NCBI RefSeq assembly: GCF_010183535.1
Contig: NC_071328.1
Span: 12,772,001-12,836,000, forward strand
Length of the DNA: 64,000 nucleotides
Source of the DNA: Caenorhabditis remanei
Taxonomy: Eukaryota; Nematoda; Chromadorea; Rhabditida; Rhabditidae
Reading direction: 5' to 3'
The translations under genes and the position numbers were made by a program. Positions within the stretch are counted from its first letter, which is position 1. Every line of letters begins with the position of its first letter. The notes under the pieces were generated by a model. It ran no database searches, was not told where the DNA came from, and saw nothing but the letters and a program-made list of their open reading frames with translations. This document shows positions 1 through 10,050 of this stretch, one piece after another.

Positions 1-594
1 ACACTTCATCACAGCTACATCCAGCTTCCCTTTTGATTTGTCAAGAACTTTGAGCAGGGCATCTGAAAATCAAGATGATTAAAAAACGTTTCATACAGAA
101 AGCAATTACTGACTCACATCTATTTCCTAAATAGCAAAAAGTTGTTACAATAAAACAGCTAAACGATCTGGAGACACCCTAAAGTTATTTGATATATTGA
201 CTGCCCTAAAATACGAATTTATTCTAATGTTGTCTACTTCTGCACTAGAAAATTCCAAGCACAAATAATAAGTCTAAAAGCGTGAGAACTCTCTGCCGAC
301 TAAATGATGTACAGTACCGCTCAAAAATATATCAAGTTGTGTTTTTCTCAGTTGAAAATGCCCAACTTTGAAAGGGTGTTACGGTATTACTGATTGTCCC
401 ACAAATCAAATATTTAATGTGTCATATAGTACAAAGGTAGATCTTTATTTTTGTAGTTGGCCATTATTTTGTACGGACACTACCTAGAGAGTTATAGTCA
501 TTTTAAGGCGACACCTCTAAAATTGCACTGTAAGGACTGACCATGCAAAAAAAGTTGTCAACTTCAAAAATATAGCTCTACTTTTGGTCTGTAT
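1..594. other. Non-coding stretch, no gene seen
   Basis: AT-rich sequence with no convincing open frame. The first 70 bases are the 3' side of the exon-like segment described at 12,010. The rest contains short inverted motifs such as the gttgtcaac / gtagttg words shared by the MITE family of this locus. The same sequence is repeated at 12,129-12,722. Confidence 0.7.
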
Positions 595-1171
595 CATAGT
601 TGTACAAAATGCCATTTTCCGAAAAACCGGAATCCGGAATCCGGAACCGGAATCAAATTTTTCATTTTCCGGAATCCGGAATCCGGAACCGGAATGAAGT
701 TTTTCAAATACCGGAATCCGAAATCCGGAACCGGAATCAAAATTTTAATTTTCCGGAATCCGGAATCCGGAACCGGAATGACAAAAAAACCCGGAATTCC
801 GGAATTTCGGAATCCGGAATCCGGAATGATTCGATAAATTTGCAAGGCCAAATCATTTTTTCGAGTTTTTTTAATTATATATAAAGTTTAAAACTACTTT
901 CGAAGTTCAAAACCGAAAAAGAAATAATGTAGTTGTCTTTGAAACTCAAAAAAATTTTTTAATTTAAACTTCAGAATTCCGGGAAAAAAATTCAAAAAAC
1001 CGGAATCCGGAATCCGGAATCGGAATGAAAATTTTCATTTTCCGGAATCCGGAACCCGGAACCGGAATGAAAATTTTCACTTTCCGGAATCCGGAACCGG
1101 AACCGGAATGTCAAAAAAAGCCGGAATTCCGGAATCCGGAATTTCCGGAATCCGGATTCCGGACAACTATG
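595..1171. mobile_element. hAT-like non-autonomous element built of CCGGAAT repeats
   Basis: The element begins CATAGTTGT and ends ACAACTATG, a perfect 9-bp inverted terminus, and is flanked on both sides by the 8-bp direct repeat GTCTGTAT (587-594 and 1172-1179). An 8-bp duplication is typical of hAT elements. The interior consists of two arrays of degenerate CCGGAATCCGGAACCGG words (about 630-830 and 995-1160) separated by AT-rich DNA. There is no transposase. Long open frames here are by-products of the 7-bp repetition. Identical copy at 12,723-13,299. Confidence 0.7.
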
Positions 1172-4100
1172 GTCTGTATGATCCATTAAAAATTAACTTA
1201 GTGAGAAAATAATTTATACCGAAACACACTCTCAAAGTTAGGCATTTTTAACTGAAAAGGACAAAATATGATATCATTTTGGCAGGTACTGTATTTGATA
1301 TATTGACCACCCTAAAATACGACTTCATTCTAATGATGTCTATTTCAACACTAGAAAATTTCAATCCCTCATAATTGTTCTCTGTGAGAACTCTCTGCCG
1401 ACTAACTGATGTGTCAATATCAGACAAATGTTTATATAAAAACAGACACTTACCCTGCTTCCATGGGGTGCTGAATAAACTGTCGACTGTGTGGATGGTA
1501 CAGTACGGTAGGTTCCCGACGAGTCCATTAACACCCTTAAACTTTTAAAATTTGTTTCTAAAAATTTACTTGTACGTTAAACTTACGTTTTCATCTCGAA
1601 GGGCAGGGGCACTTTGTCCTCTAATTAGGTCATTTCTTACATTACCCCTTTCTTGGAGGGTAATGATAAACAACTCCTCGGCCGCGAACGTGGATGAAAT
1701 GTGAGCGGCGCGGATGAGAAGTGCTCCGATAGGAATCACCGGGCGCCCCAAGCCCCTACGGCCATTCCAACCTCTAGTGATATATCTGAAAATCAGATAT
1801 TATTTTATAGTCTTTTATAAAAAACAATAGAAGTGCTAGCCTTTTTCAATCTGATATACCTAGAGACCGCAACATTTTTTTCAAACTCATTTTTTCATAA
1901 AAATTTCTATCTTGACCTGTTCTTCAGGTAAATGGAAGTACATTCCCAAAATTTTTCCCGAAAATATTCACACTCTCCGAAGTTACAGGACCTTTTAGTC
2001 AGCCATGGTTTCTACTGAATTTCTCTTGGGGAATTCTTTCGTTTTCCTGACCACGCAAAAAATATTTTCTGTTTTCACGTTCAATCCGTCGAATTTTTGT
2101 AAAATTTGGGAAAGTTCGAACCAGAAACCGTTTGATTAAAAACCCAGCGTCTTATCCACTGAACTAAATGAGTACAAATGTGACGCTGATAATAGGAAAA
2201 TATATTTTTGAAAATTGAAGAGAATTATTTGAAGAATTTTCAGCTTATTTCGAGATAAAACATCAAATATCTGAAGTTCTACAATACGGATTTTTTAATT
2301 TCTAAGTGGATCTAGATCGAAATTTTGCGTAGAATCTGATTCCGTCGAGAAACGATGCGAGTCTGACTTGTATTAACCTGAACTGTCGATAAAACTACTT
2401 TTCTTTTTGAGCCTGTTGTCTTCCGACACCGAAAAAACCACATTTTACGAATCAACGGCTTTCAAAATTTTGGCCCCAGGTACCTGAAGAGATGTCTAAG
2501 CAGAATATGTCAGAAAATAGATCGGTTATCACTGTAAATTTTTGAAGTGATGCCTCGAAGTTCAGCTGGCTCCCAAAAAAATTCGACAACACGAAAATTT
2601 AATTTTCTTTCAAAACCTATTAGAGTATCTCAAGAACTACTACAAAAAGTAAAAAAACGATGCGAGTCTGACCTAGAACAACCTAAACGTGACATTTTAC
2701 TGAAAAAAGCAAAATGTTTTTTTCAGTTTTCTGAGAAAACTAAACATTTGGGTGAAACGAAAGTGTGTTCATCGGATTCTACGTACTCGATTACATAGGG
2801 GTCAAAAGTTTTCATTCTGTTTTAGCGTTCTGGGCTCTCAGGGCAGACCGTCAAACATTTCAATACCCTCCTCATGACGCCCCAAGAGAAGAAAATGAAA
2901 AACTCCGCCCACGTTCATTGCGGTCCCTAACTTTAATTGTTGATTTTGACGACAGAGGAAGTTAATTATTGAGAGGAAACTTCATATTTTTTCCGTTTTC
3001 AAATGGAATCCAGAATCTTGACTACAGTAACCCATATTTGAGAGTAGATCAAAACGTTTTTCATAATCGACAAGGGAGTCGTCCATTCGAGAACATCTCC
3101 TTCTTCTTCTCCTTTCTCAGAATAGCTTTTTCATCAAAAAAATTTCGAAAATCTTTGAATCTTTTCAATGTTTCCCAAGGGACGATTCGGAAAACAAAAA
3201 ATAAGAAAATTGGGAAAAAAGGGAAGGAGAAGGGAAGGGGGGCGATCAGAGTTAGATGATAGATCTTTTTGTTTTCCGGAGGCCCCGAAAAAGAAAAATA
3301 AGCGGACCGCCTAAAAATTCAATAATCCCGTCACTACTTTTGGTGGGAAAAAGAAAGAAATCATATACTTTTTTGCAGAGCACTTTCTCCTTTTTTCTCA
3401 AAGCTTGAGCTTGTAAAGTCATAAATTTTATGTGTCGTACTGGGAGAAAGAGGAGAAATTGTGTTGTTTTGGCATTTCGAGGAAAAGGGAAAAAGTTTTG
3501 AAAAATGAGTAAAAGAAACCAACCTATTGTTGACATGGAGCAGATGGTCGTGGTGTTATGTGGCTAGTTAGGCTCCGCCTATTTTGGCAATTCCAGCGCA
3601 CAGTTGTAATGTCGGAAGTGGGTTAGAAAGTAATTTTCAAAAAAAACAAGGGTTTGAGACTTTTGTGCTAAGAGTGAATTGTGCGACATTATTGCAAAAG
3701 GGGGCGGAGCACAACTCCTTTTCGCAACTTCTTCCTCTGTCTCTTCCATTCGTGGTCCCCGATTTTTCAAGACGCATATCTCAAAACGTTGCAATGCTAT
3801 CGAAAAGTTGTCAACTAGTTAAATGTGCAATATTTTATACTATATAATTTTGTAGTTGACAACTTCTCTCTAGCCCTTTACGTTCTTGAGATATGCGCCT
3901 TTGAAGACAAGCACCTCGTGGGTTGATGTGTTAAGTGGCATGACGTGGCAAAAGAAAATGTGTATAGTAATAAAAACTAGCTGGAAACCTAGAAATTTAT
4001 GACTTTCTTTGATTGCACGAGCTCTCTGGGGTACTGTAGCACGACGCAAAAATAAAAAATAAAGTTTGGGCGGTCAGGGAATTAAACCGGAGACCCATCG

Positions 4101-4540
4101 TGCGCGAAGCCACCGCCTCCGCGAAATGAACGGGAATACTGTAACCCTTCGACATTTTTTTAGATCACTTCTCTTCCAAGACTCCTTTCTCAAAAATCTG
4201 AAGAGCTATCAAAAATTTGTTAATTATCAAAATACGAGGAATTTTATGTTGATCATTTTTGTAGTTGAAAACTTTTTTCTAGCGCCTTACCTTCTTGAGA
4301 TGTGCGTCTTTGAAAACATGCACCTCATCACGCCGAGAGAAGAGGAGGGTGCAGACAACGAAACGCTCTAGCTTCTCTGCGTCTTTAACTCTCGCTGAGT
4401 TACAGTAGTACAATCTACCCTAACTTTTGAATTTTTTTCAACAGCGTCCAATAACTATCATTTCCACGTGACCTCCCAAATTCCCCAAATTCTAGAATGT
4501 TCCGTGAAAAAACTAATTTCCAACCAAAACACCGAAAAAA
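1172..4540. other. Intergenic region, no gene supported
   Basis: About 3.4 kb without a convincing gene. Open frames are short, lack splice partners and show no family resemblance. It contains the palindromic MITEs listed separately and, near 4,070-4,135 (reverse strand), a short stretch with a T-arm-like word (GGTTTAATTCCC) that may be a decayed tRNA-derived sequence. The duplicate copy is 13,300-16,670. A single-exon gene without recognisable homologues cannot be ruled out. Confidence 0.6.
3757..3912. mobile_element. Palindromic MITE with gttgtcaacta core
   Basis: Imperfect hairpin: CGCATATCTCAAAACG ... AAGTTGTCAACTA on the left faces TAGTTGACAACTT ... TTGAGATATGCG on the right, with a short AT-rich loop. 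Relatives lie at about 4,170-4,340, 4,905-5,045, 5,935-6,190, 6,995-7,215, 8,830-9,110, 35,290-35,480 and 35,640-35,960, and in the second duplication copy. Several have an outer arm reading GAGGGCGCAGAGAAGC or its complement. No coding capacity. Confidence 0.7.
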
Positions 4541-4625
4541 CTTTATTCCAAATATCCCAACTGGTCAAACAATATTTTGATCTCGTCACCGTCTCGTCCC
4601 ATAAGAAATCAATTGATTCAAAGCA

Positions 4626-6883
4626 ATGATGACGTTGGTCGAATCGAAAGCGGAATTCGAAATTACAAAGAGATCGATGGAGGATGAGTCTGAAATTAAG
4701 GATGCCGTATTTTACAATGTTACCGTTCCCTTTGTCGAGACTTTTGTTCTCAAAAATCCAGGAGATTTCTGCATTTCAAGAACGATTGATGGAGCGTACT
4801 ATTTGTCGATTGCTGCGAATAAAAAGGATAAAAAAGGAGAAGTTCGTGTGGTGAATCTTCGTGTCGATGATTTGGAGTGAGTGACTTAAGTAATTACTTT
4901 GAGTGGAAATAACTCAAAAACCAAAAGAGCTGAAAAAAAGTTGTCAACAGATAAAATGTGCAAAATGTTATGCTCTATAACTTTGTAGTTGACAACTTTT
5001 TGATAAGTGTTTTGTGCTTTGAGATACAAGTATTTAAAGATAAGCTACTCAATACAACGATCAGGATGACCGTAAAAGTGTCATCATTTAACAGCTCGTA
5101 TCTCAAAAACTAAAACAAATGTTTATGAGTTGCCGACTACAAAAACATAGCTCACAAACTAATCTACAGTTTCCAAAAAAGTTTCCAAAAATCGGATACC
5201 ACCCCGCCTTTCGACATCCTTTTAAACATGTCCAATTTTTAGAAAAGAAGTCGGAATTCCTGGAATGATGTTCGCTCGTGCGGACACTCTTCCTCAGCTG
5301 ATCTACCAATTGAAACATGAAAATGTGAGCAGAGTTATCAACAGAGCACTTTTGCATAACCTCAACAATTTCAGATGGACATTCTCAGTGGAGTTTTGGA
5401 GGAGAAGTTGACGATGAATCGTCTTTTGGGACCTCAGGTCACTGCGATGCATAACATTCTTCAGACCGGAAAATCGGTCAAAGTTCAGAGAAAACTCTCG
5501 CAGGACACGGCGTCTCCAGTATGTGTGGCAAATGCGCTCTATTGAGAAAACAAAAGATTTTCCAGATCTACATCGGCGAAATGAAATTTTCCGACGGAAA
5601 AATCAAGGAGGCAGTTTTCGAGGAATTTCCTGGAGGTGGTCAGAATCCCACTGAGCTGAAAACGTTCTTCGAAAAACTGGTCAATTCGAAAAGTCTTCGC
5701 GGGAAGAATCTTCCGATTCGTATTCCGATTGGAGCGATTATGAACCCGCCCACTTTGATCTATGAGTGAGTTTCAGAACGATTCTCATTAGAGCGCGTTT
5801 GTTACCAATGAAGATTTTACAGAAATAACAAATTGGAAGTCGGCTGTAATCTCGAGGATTTCTTGTTCTTCCATCAGAATCGGCTGGATTTGACTCAACG
5901 GATCAAGGTAAGACATTACCACGGGAAAACCCAAGAGGGAAAGACGGGAGTGCTCTCTCAGTTGCTATCCCAATTTTTGGCGGATCATATCTCGAAATCG
6001 AAAAAAGCTATCAAAAAATTGTCAACTATAAATCAGATCAGTATAAAATTCTACGTATTTTATTAGTTGACAACGTTTTGATAGCTCTTCACGTTATTGA
6101 GATATGCGTGTCTAAAGATAGACGAGTGATGGAGAGGGTGCAGAGAAGCGAGACTGTCTGAATTCTCTGCGCCCTCTCTCTTTTTCCATAGAATATCTGC
6201 TGATCTAAAAATCAAGTCCGATACTTTATTCTATACACTTTTACAAGAAAAATCTGTCAACAGTCCTCTTCCAGATCTGCTCCTCGGCCGTCCGTGTCCT
6301 CTCAGAACTCCATCATGCTGACATCTACCACGGAGCATCTCAGCTAGAGCATTTCTACGTGGATTTCGTCGGATTCAAGAACGAGGACATGAAGAATTAT
6401 GAGCTTGTTTTTAATGGAGCCAGTGGATTGATTCGCGAGGGGTACTTGACAGAATTTGAACTTAAATTTTTCAAAATTATTTTCAGAAAATCCGACAACT
6501 CTGTGTCGGTCATCGACTATGATTCAACTGCTCCTGAGGTTGCATTCACTAGAAAATTGACGAAGGAGAGTGGAGTTTTCAATTTAGGACGTCTTTTCGA
6601 GCAGATTCTGAAACCGGATCTGTTCAAGTCGTATAGTGAATCAAATGAGGGTAAGTTACTTGGTAATGCAAATGCGCTCCACCGCTAACCAAACAACTTG
6701 CCTTCAGGATCTCCGGAATCCCTGACCGAAATGCGTCGTCTGATCTCCCGTGCCACCCACCCCAACCCGACTCGTCGCCCAACAATGCATGGAATTGTTA
6801 TGATGATTCGAGATGTTCTCTTGAAGGCTCCGAAATCGAATTCTCACATCTGTATGGTCCATTTCGATCAATTCACCAACTGA
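4626..6883 (+). CDS. SH2 domain plus tyrosine-kinase-like pseudokinase (copy 1)
   Basis: Eight exons by splice consensus: 4626-4876, 5243-5324, 5375-5518, 5566-5765, 5823-5907, 6275-6441, 6487-6650, 6708-6883. They join in phase to 422 aa. Residues ~28-110 form an SH2 domain (PGDFCISR ... YYLSI ... LPQLIYQL), as in the expanded Fer/Fes-like kinases of nematodes. The rest follows a kinase lobe order and ends in a typical C-lobe phrase (NPTRRPTM). Catalytic motifs are missing: the HRD position reads YHGAS (~272-276), no DFG is seen and no VAIK lysine. In the SH2 FLVR motif the Arg slot is Ser51, with Arg52 next to it. Probably a scaffold or decoy. MITEs sit in introns 1 and 5. Many nematode Fer-like kinases are sperm-expressed (family knowledge; not shown here). 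Confidence 0.8.
4905..5045. mobile_element. Palindromic MITE in intron 1 of the pseudokinase
   Basis: Contains AAAGTTGTCAACAGAT and, 30 bp on, TAGTTGACAACTTTTTG, forming a hairpin. It lies wholly within intron 1 and leaves the splice sites untouched. Same family as 3,757-3,912. Confidence 0.6.
5935..6190. mobile_element. Palindromic MITE in intron 5 of the pseudokinase
   Basis: Nested hairpin: outer arms GAGGGAAAGACGGGAGTGC... and ...CTCTGCGCCCTCTCTC, inner arms CGAAAAAAGCTATCAAAAAA / TTTTGATAGCTCTTC around TTGTCAACTA/TAGTTGACAA. It explains why intron 5 (367 bp) is far longer than the other introns, apart from intron 1, which holds another MITE. Confidence 0.6.
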
Positions 6884-7462
6884 ATTCAAACTAAATGAAT
6901 AGAAAAAAGACAACTGCTGACTGGTATTTCTCTTGTAAAAGTGTATAGAATAAAGTATTGGATTTGATTTTTAAAACAGCAGACATTCCATGGAAAAAGA
7001 GAGAGGGCGCAGAGATGTCTCGAGATAGTCTAGCTTCTCTGCGCTCTTTCCCTCTCTCATCTCCAGTTTATCAACTTCGAAGACGCATATCTCGAAATCG
7101 AGAAGACATTTCAAAAAGTTGTCAACTAATAAAATATGTAGACTTTTATGCTGATTGTTTTTGTAGTTGACAACATTTTGACTGCTCTTTTCGATTTCGA
7201 GATGTGATCCGTCCAAAACGTTGGATAGAGATTGAGGCAGCGGATCAGAACTCCCAAATTTTCAAAATTTTTGATTTCTACAATTCTTGAGGAAGAGGGG
7301 TTAGAAGAGTGGCAGACAGCGAGACACTCCGGCTTCTCTGCGCTCTTTCATCTCCCTCGTAGGTGACAATCTTTAAAGGCGTTTATAAAATAGAAGATCA
7401 ATGAAAAACCTGTAAGATTTGATCTACAAGAAAATTCACACAAAAATTCATTCAATGAGAGA
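6884..7462. other. Spacer with MITEs between pseudokinase and PTP relic
   Basis: Contains the 3' end of the kinase transcript (AATAAAG near 6,950), a palindromic MITE at about 6,995-7,215 with arms GAGGGCGCAGAGATGTC / TCTCTGCGCTCTTTCC, and a partial one at about 7,300-7,355. No gene. Copy 2 lacks about 19 bp here, has 8 extra bp, and carries the mariner insertion. Confidence 0.6.
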
Positions 7463-7632
7463 CTAATAAGCGATTCATACATCCTGACGAATGAGACCCT
7501 CGAACTCCTTTGTGACTTCCTCCACTTTCTGTTTCAATCGATCGGGGATCGAGACCTTTTTCTGAAAGAAAGCAATCAATAATCTCAATTTGATCTACCC
7601 TCTTCACTCACCTTGATGTAGTAAAGAAGACA
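7463..7632 (-). pseudogene. 3'-terminal fragment of the PTP-domain gene (copy 1)
   Basis: Matches the last exon (99 bp, encoding KVSIPDRLKQ...IRQD) and the last ~20 bp of the penultimate exon of the complete PTP gene at 36,115-37,697, including the intron between them. Upstream of about 7,632 similarity stops and no PTP coding sequence remains. A relic left by duplication or rearrangement. Its position directly downstream of the pseudokinase mirrors the order kinase relic then PTP gene at 35.1-37.7 kb. Copy 2 equivalent: 20,848-21,017. Confidence 0.85.
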
Positions 7633-7958
7633 AAATTTAATTTTATTGTAGAAATTTTCTTTTTCAATTCTAGAGTCGATGAACTTGGCACCGGACGTCT
7701 ACAGGTAATAGAAACTTGGAAACTTTTACCGATTGTCAGCCATTATGAAGCAATGAGCGCATGCAGGACGCCGGCAACACTAATGCAACAACTATCCAGA
7801 TTTCATTTAACACTTGCACGCCTCTGCGCAGCCGGCGAGCAATCCTCGAATGACTGCTGCGTTAGTGTTGCGTTACGGTAGCGAAAAGTAGCCGAGTGGA
7901 TCTGAAAACGACAAAAAACACAGAACGGGTTACAATCATTTATTCGTAAGTTTTTTAA

Positions 7959-8301
7959 TTATTTTTTCTGTTTCTCCTCTTCATTCGATCTGTACAACCT
8001 CTTGCCTTTCCTGATCCATAATTTCTTATCGGGACCACTCACGACTCGAATGCTTGGCGATACCATCTTGGGTGTCCGTTTGATCGACGTTGGTACGGTC
8101 GTACGGATGTCCGTTGGTACGGATGTCCTGAAAAATAGGGATATAGGGGCAGAGGCCAACCCTGGGGTCTTACATTCTCTTTGTAAGCGGATGACAAAAC
8201 ATAGGATCTTTCGTGTCGGTGCTCTTGATACCATTTGGTGGTGGGTTGATCTTCACGTTGGGTTGGGTCTGGATGTCTCTTGGTGGGACGGATTGGGTCA
8301 T
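7959..8301 (-). CDS. Small basic protein of unknown function (copy 1)
   Basis: Two exons (8301-8174, 8127-7959) with a 46-bp GT-AG intron join to 98 aa. The protein starts MTQSVPP, is rich in Pro, Thr, Lys and Arg, and ends in a basic tail (KKLWIRKGKR...KQKK). No signal peptide, membrane segment or known domain is seen. A clear but diverged paralogue lies at 60,212-60,547 with the same two-exon layout, the same M-x-Q-x-VPP start and a KKWIR-type motif near the end. Conservation of both splice sites in three copies argues that it is a real gene. Function not recognised. Confidence 0.65.
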
Positions 8302-8503
8302 GGTGGACAAGCACGTAGAAAGTGGAGATTCTGGTGAAATCGCCAGCTATTTATGCGGAACGCTTATCATTGCTCTAGATCTTTGCTTTAGATTTCGAGG
8401 GAAGATAAGGGGTAAAGGTTACGGGTTAAAAAAAATTTAGCTAAACTTTTATTCTTACACGAAATGTCAAGAGATCACGTGAAATTAAATATTTAGAAAA
8501 AAT

Positions 8504-8739
8504 TCATTTCAAATTTTTCTTGAAAAACTCCATATACTGATCGTAATGTTTGAAAGTGTGCCAGACGAGTATGTCCGTTTTTTCCTCAGCTGTTTTCTGA
8601 AATAACCAGATTTTTTGTTTGATTGTTTTTTAAAGAAAAAAATACACACATCTTCTGGAAGCATGTGAAGCATTGGGAGGCTTTTACGGGCAACGCCAAC
8701 GGCATCTGCAAGTAGGCCAGTAATGAAGACGTCTTCTAT
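8504..8739 (-). pseudogene. Last two exons of a GT31-like galactosyltransferase gene (copy 1)
   Basis: Exons 8739-8650 and 8596-8504 (in phase, 61 codons to the stop) encode IEDVFITGLLAD followed by VWHTFKHYDQYMEFF. The E-D-V-[FY]-x-[TG]-G-x-L block is the hallmark of beta-1,3-galactosyltransferase-like family 31 proteins, which are abundant in Caenorhabditis. No upstream exons are found before the MITE at 8.83 kb, so this is probably a 3' fragment; Golgi targeting and most of the catalytic domain would be missing. Copy 2: 21,889-22,124. A more decayed relative lies at about 60,763-60,862. Confidence 0.6.
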
Positions 8740-8829
8740 CTGGAAATCGGGACATTAGTCGGACAATCGTCAAGCTTAAAAAATTCTGAAGCTGTCTTAC
8801 TTTAAAACTGCCCTATGGTGTCCTACTGT

Positions 8830-9110
8830 CTCGTGAGGACAACTTTTAGGTAGTTGGTAGATCAAAGAAAGATCTTAATTTTTGTAGTTGATAACGTTTC
8901 GCTAGCTTTTCTAGCTTTTGAAATGTGACTGTTCCAGCAAGACAAAATAGAGATGAGAAACTCTAACTTCTCTGGGCTCTTGCATTTTCTCAGGCTCATA
9001 CTTTGATCTTTAAAAGCTCTTATCTCGAAAACGAAGAGGCCTATCAAAAACTTGTAAACTACAAAAATAAAGTTCAAATTTTCTCCACATTGTATAAAAG
9101 TTTGCGATAT
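8830..9110. mobile_element. Palindromic MITE
   Basis: Arms around GTAGTTGATAACGTTTCGCTAGC on one side and AGGCCTATCAAAAACTTGTAAACTAC on the other, plus AACTTCTCTGGGCTCTTGC as in the outer arms of the family. No coding capacity. Copy 2 is at about 22,215-22,495. Confidence 0.5.
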
Positions 9111-9308
9111 TTTGTAGAAACCCGCCGAAATAAAATTCCTATGTTTCGTCGCTCTCAGTATATCCACTGCCGCTTTCCTCGTTGCCAAATAAAACGGACC
9201 AGACAAACATTTCGGATACTTTTTACACTTGTATGCTTTTTCTGTGACGTGCCTGGAAGAATAGTCTATTTCTTTTGAAACTAGCCCCCCTCCAAAATAT
9301 AATTACAC

Positions 9309-9998
9309 TCACCACCTTTTACTCTTATCATGGTTCACTTCTCCACCTTCTTTTACAATCTCTCCGTATAAAGTGGAAGTGTTGGTATCGATGACATCGT
9401 CATTGAGAAGGTTGATCAGTTTATCTGGGAAATCCTCATCGATTTTTCCAATCAATTGGAATTTCGGAGCTTTGCTTGTGGCATGCAAAAGAGATGCAAT
9501 TGTTTTATAAGTCAACTCTACATAATTATCGATTAGATCCACTATAATAAGATAGCCGTACAAATTTGCTTCCTCTAGCAATAACTTTTTGACATTCTCA
9601 TCTTTCTCCACAATTCCAACTAGACTACGGCAACTACGACATTTCGCAACTAGCCATTTCGCAACCATAGAGCTAGCAATAGTTTAACCTAGTTTAGTCA
9701 AAAAATGCGTCAGACCACCTTTCGTCGATTTGAATGCTTTCAAATATGTTCCCAGACCCTTCGGTACACTCAACATATTCCACTGAACATACGTGATTTG
9801 CGAAATGTCGCAGTTGTGAATTGTCGAGGAGCCGTTCAAATCGTATAGTGAATCGAATGATTTTAAAGCTTTAAAGCGAGAAAAAGGTGAAACATCAACA
9901 ACTTTTATGAAATTTAATTTTAAAACATGATGGAGTGGGGTGAGAAAATACCAGAAATTAATCTGATAAGGTAAAACGGGCGGAAAATAACAATTCAA
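9309..9998 (-). pseudogene. Unassigned 229-codon frame, broken by a stop in copy 1
   Basis: Copy 2 has an uninterrupted 229-aa frame (22,694-23,383). In copy 1 the same frame is split by a CAA-to-TAA change (near 9,666-9,668), giving 104- and 119-aa pieces. The protein has no recognised domain; a Cys pair (AKCRSCRS) and a hydrophobic stretch (YGYLIIVDLI) are visible. The 3' end (AGAAG then GTGGTGAG) could be a splice donor. On the opposite strand, 9,828-9,861 resembles the end of pseudokinase exon 7, so coding on this strand is uncertain. Confidence 0.4.
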
Positions 9999-10050
9999 AA
10001 TGATAACAAGAACAACAAGATAAGAAATAACAAAAAATGAATCGAATTAT

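Noticed and set aside
594..1186. Open frames of 64-94 codons rich in PESGIRNRN-type repeats on both strands
   Set aside because: They are the translation of the CCGGAAT short-period repeat inside the hAT-like element and appear in several frames at once; not genes.
2547..2798. 83-codon frame conserved between the duplication copies
   Set aside because: Conservation only reflects the recent duplication; no homology, no introns, and composition like the surrounding AT-rich DNA.
8039..8337. Overlapping 91- and 111-codon frames opposite or beside the small basic protein
   Set aside because: The spliced minus-strand model uses consensus splice sites and is supported by a paralogue at 60 kb; the other frames are shadows.
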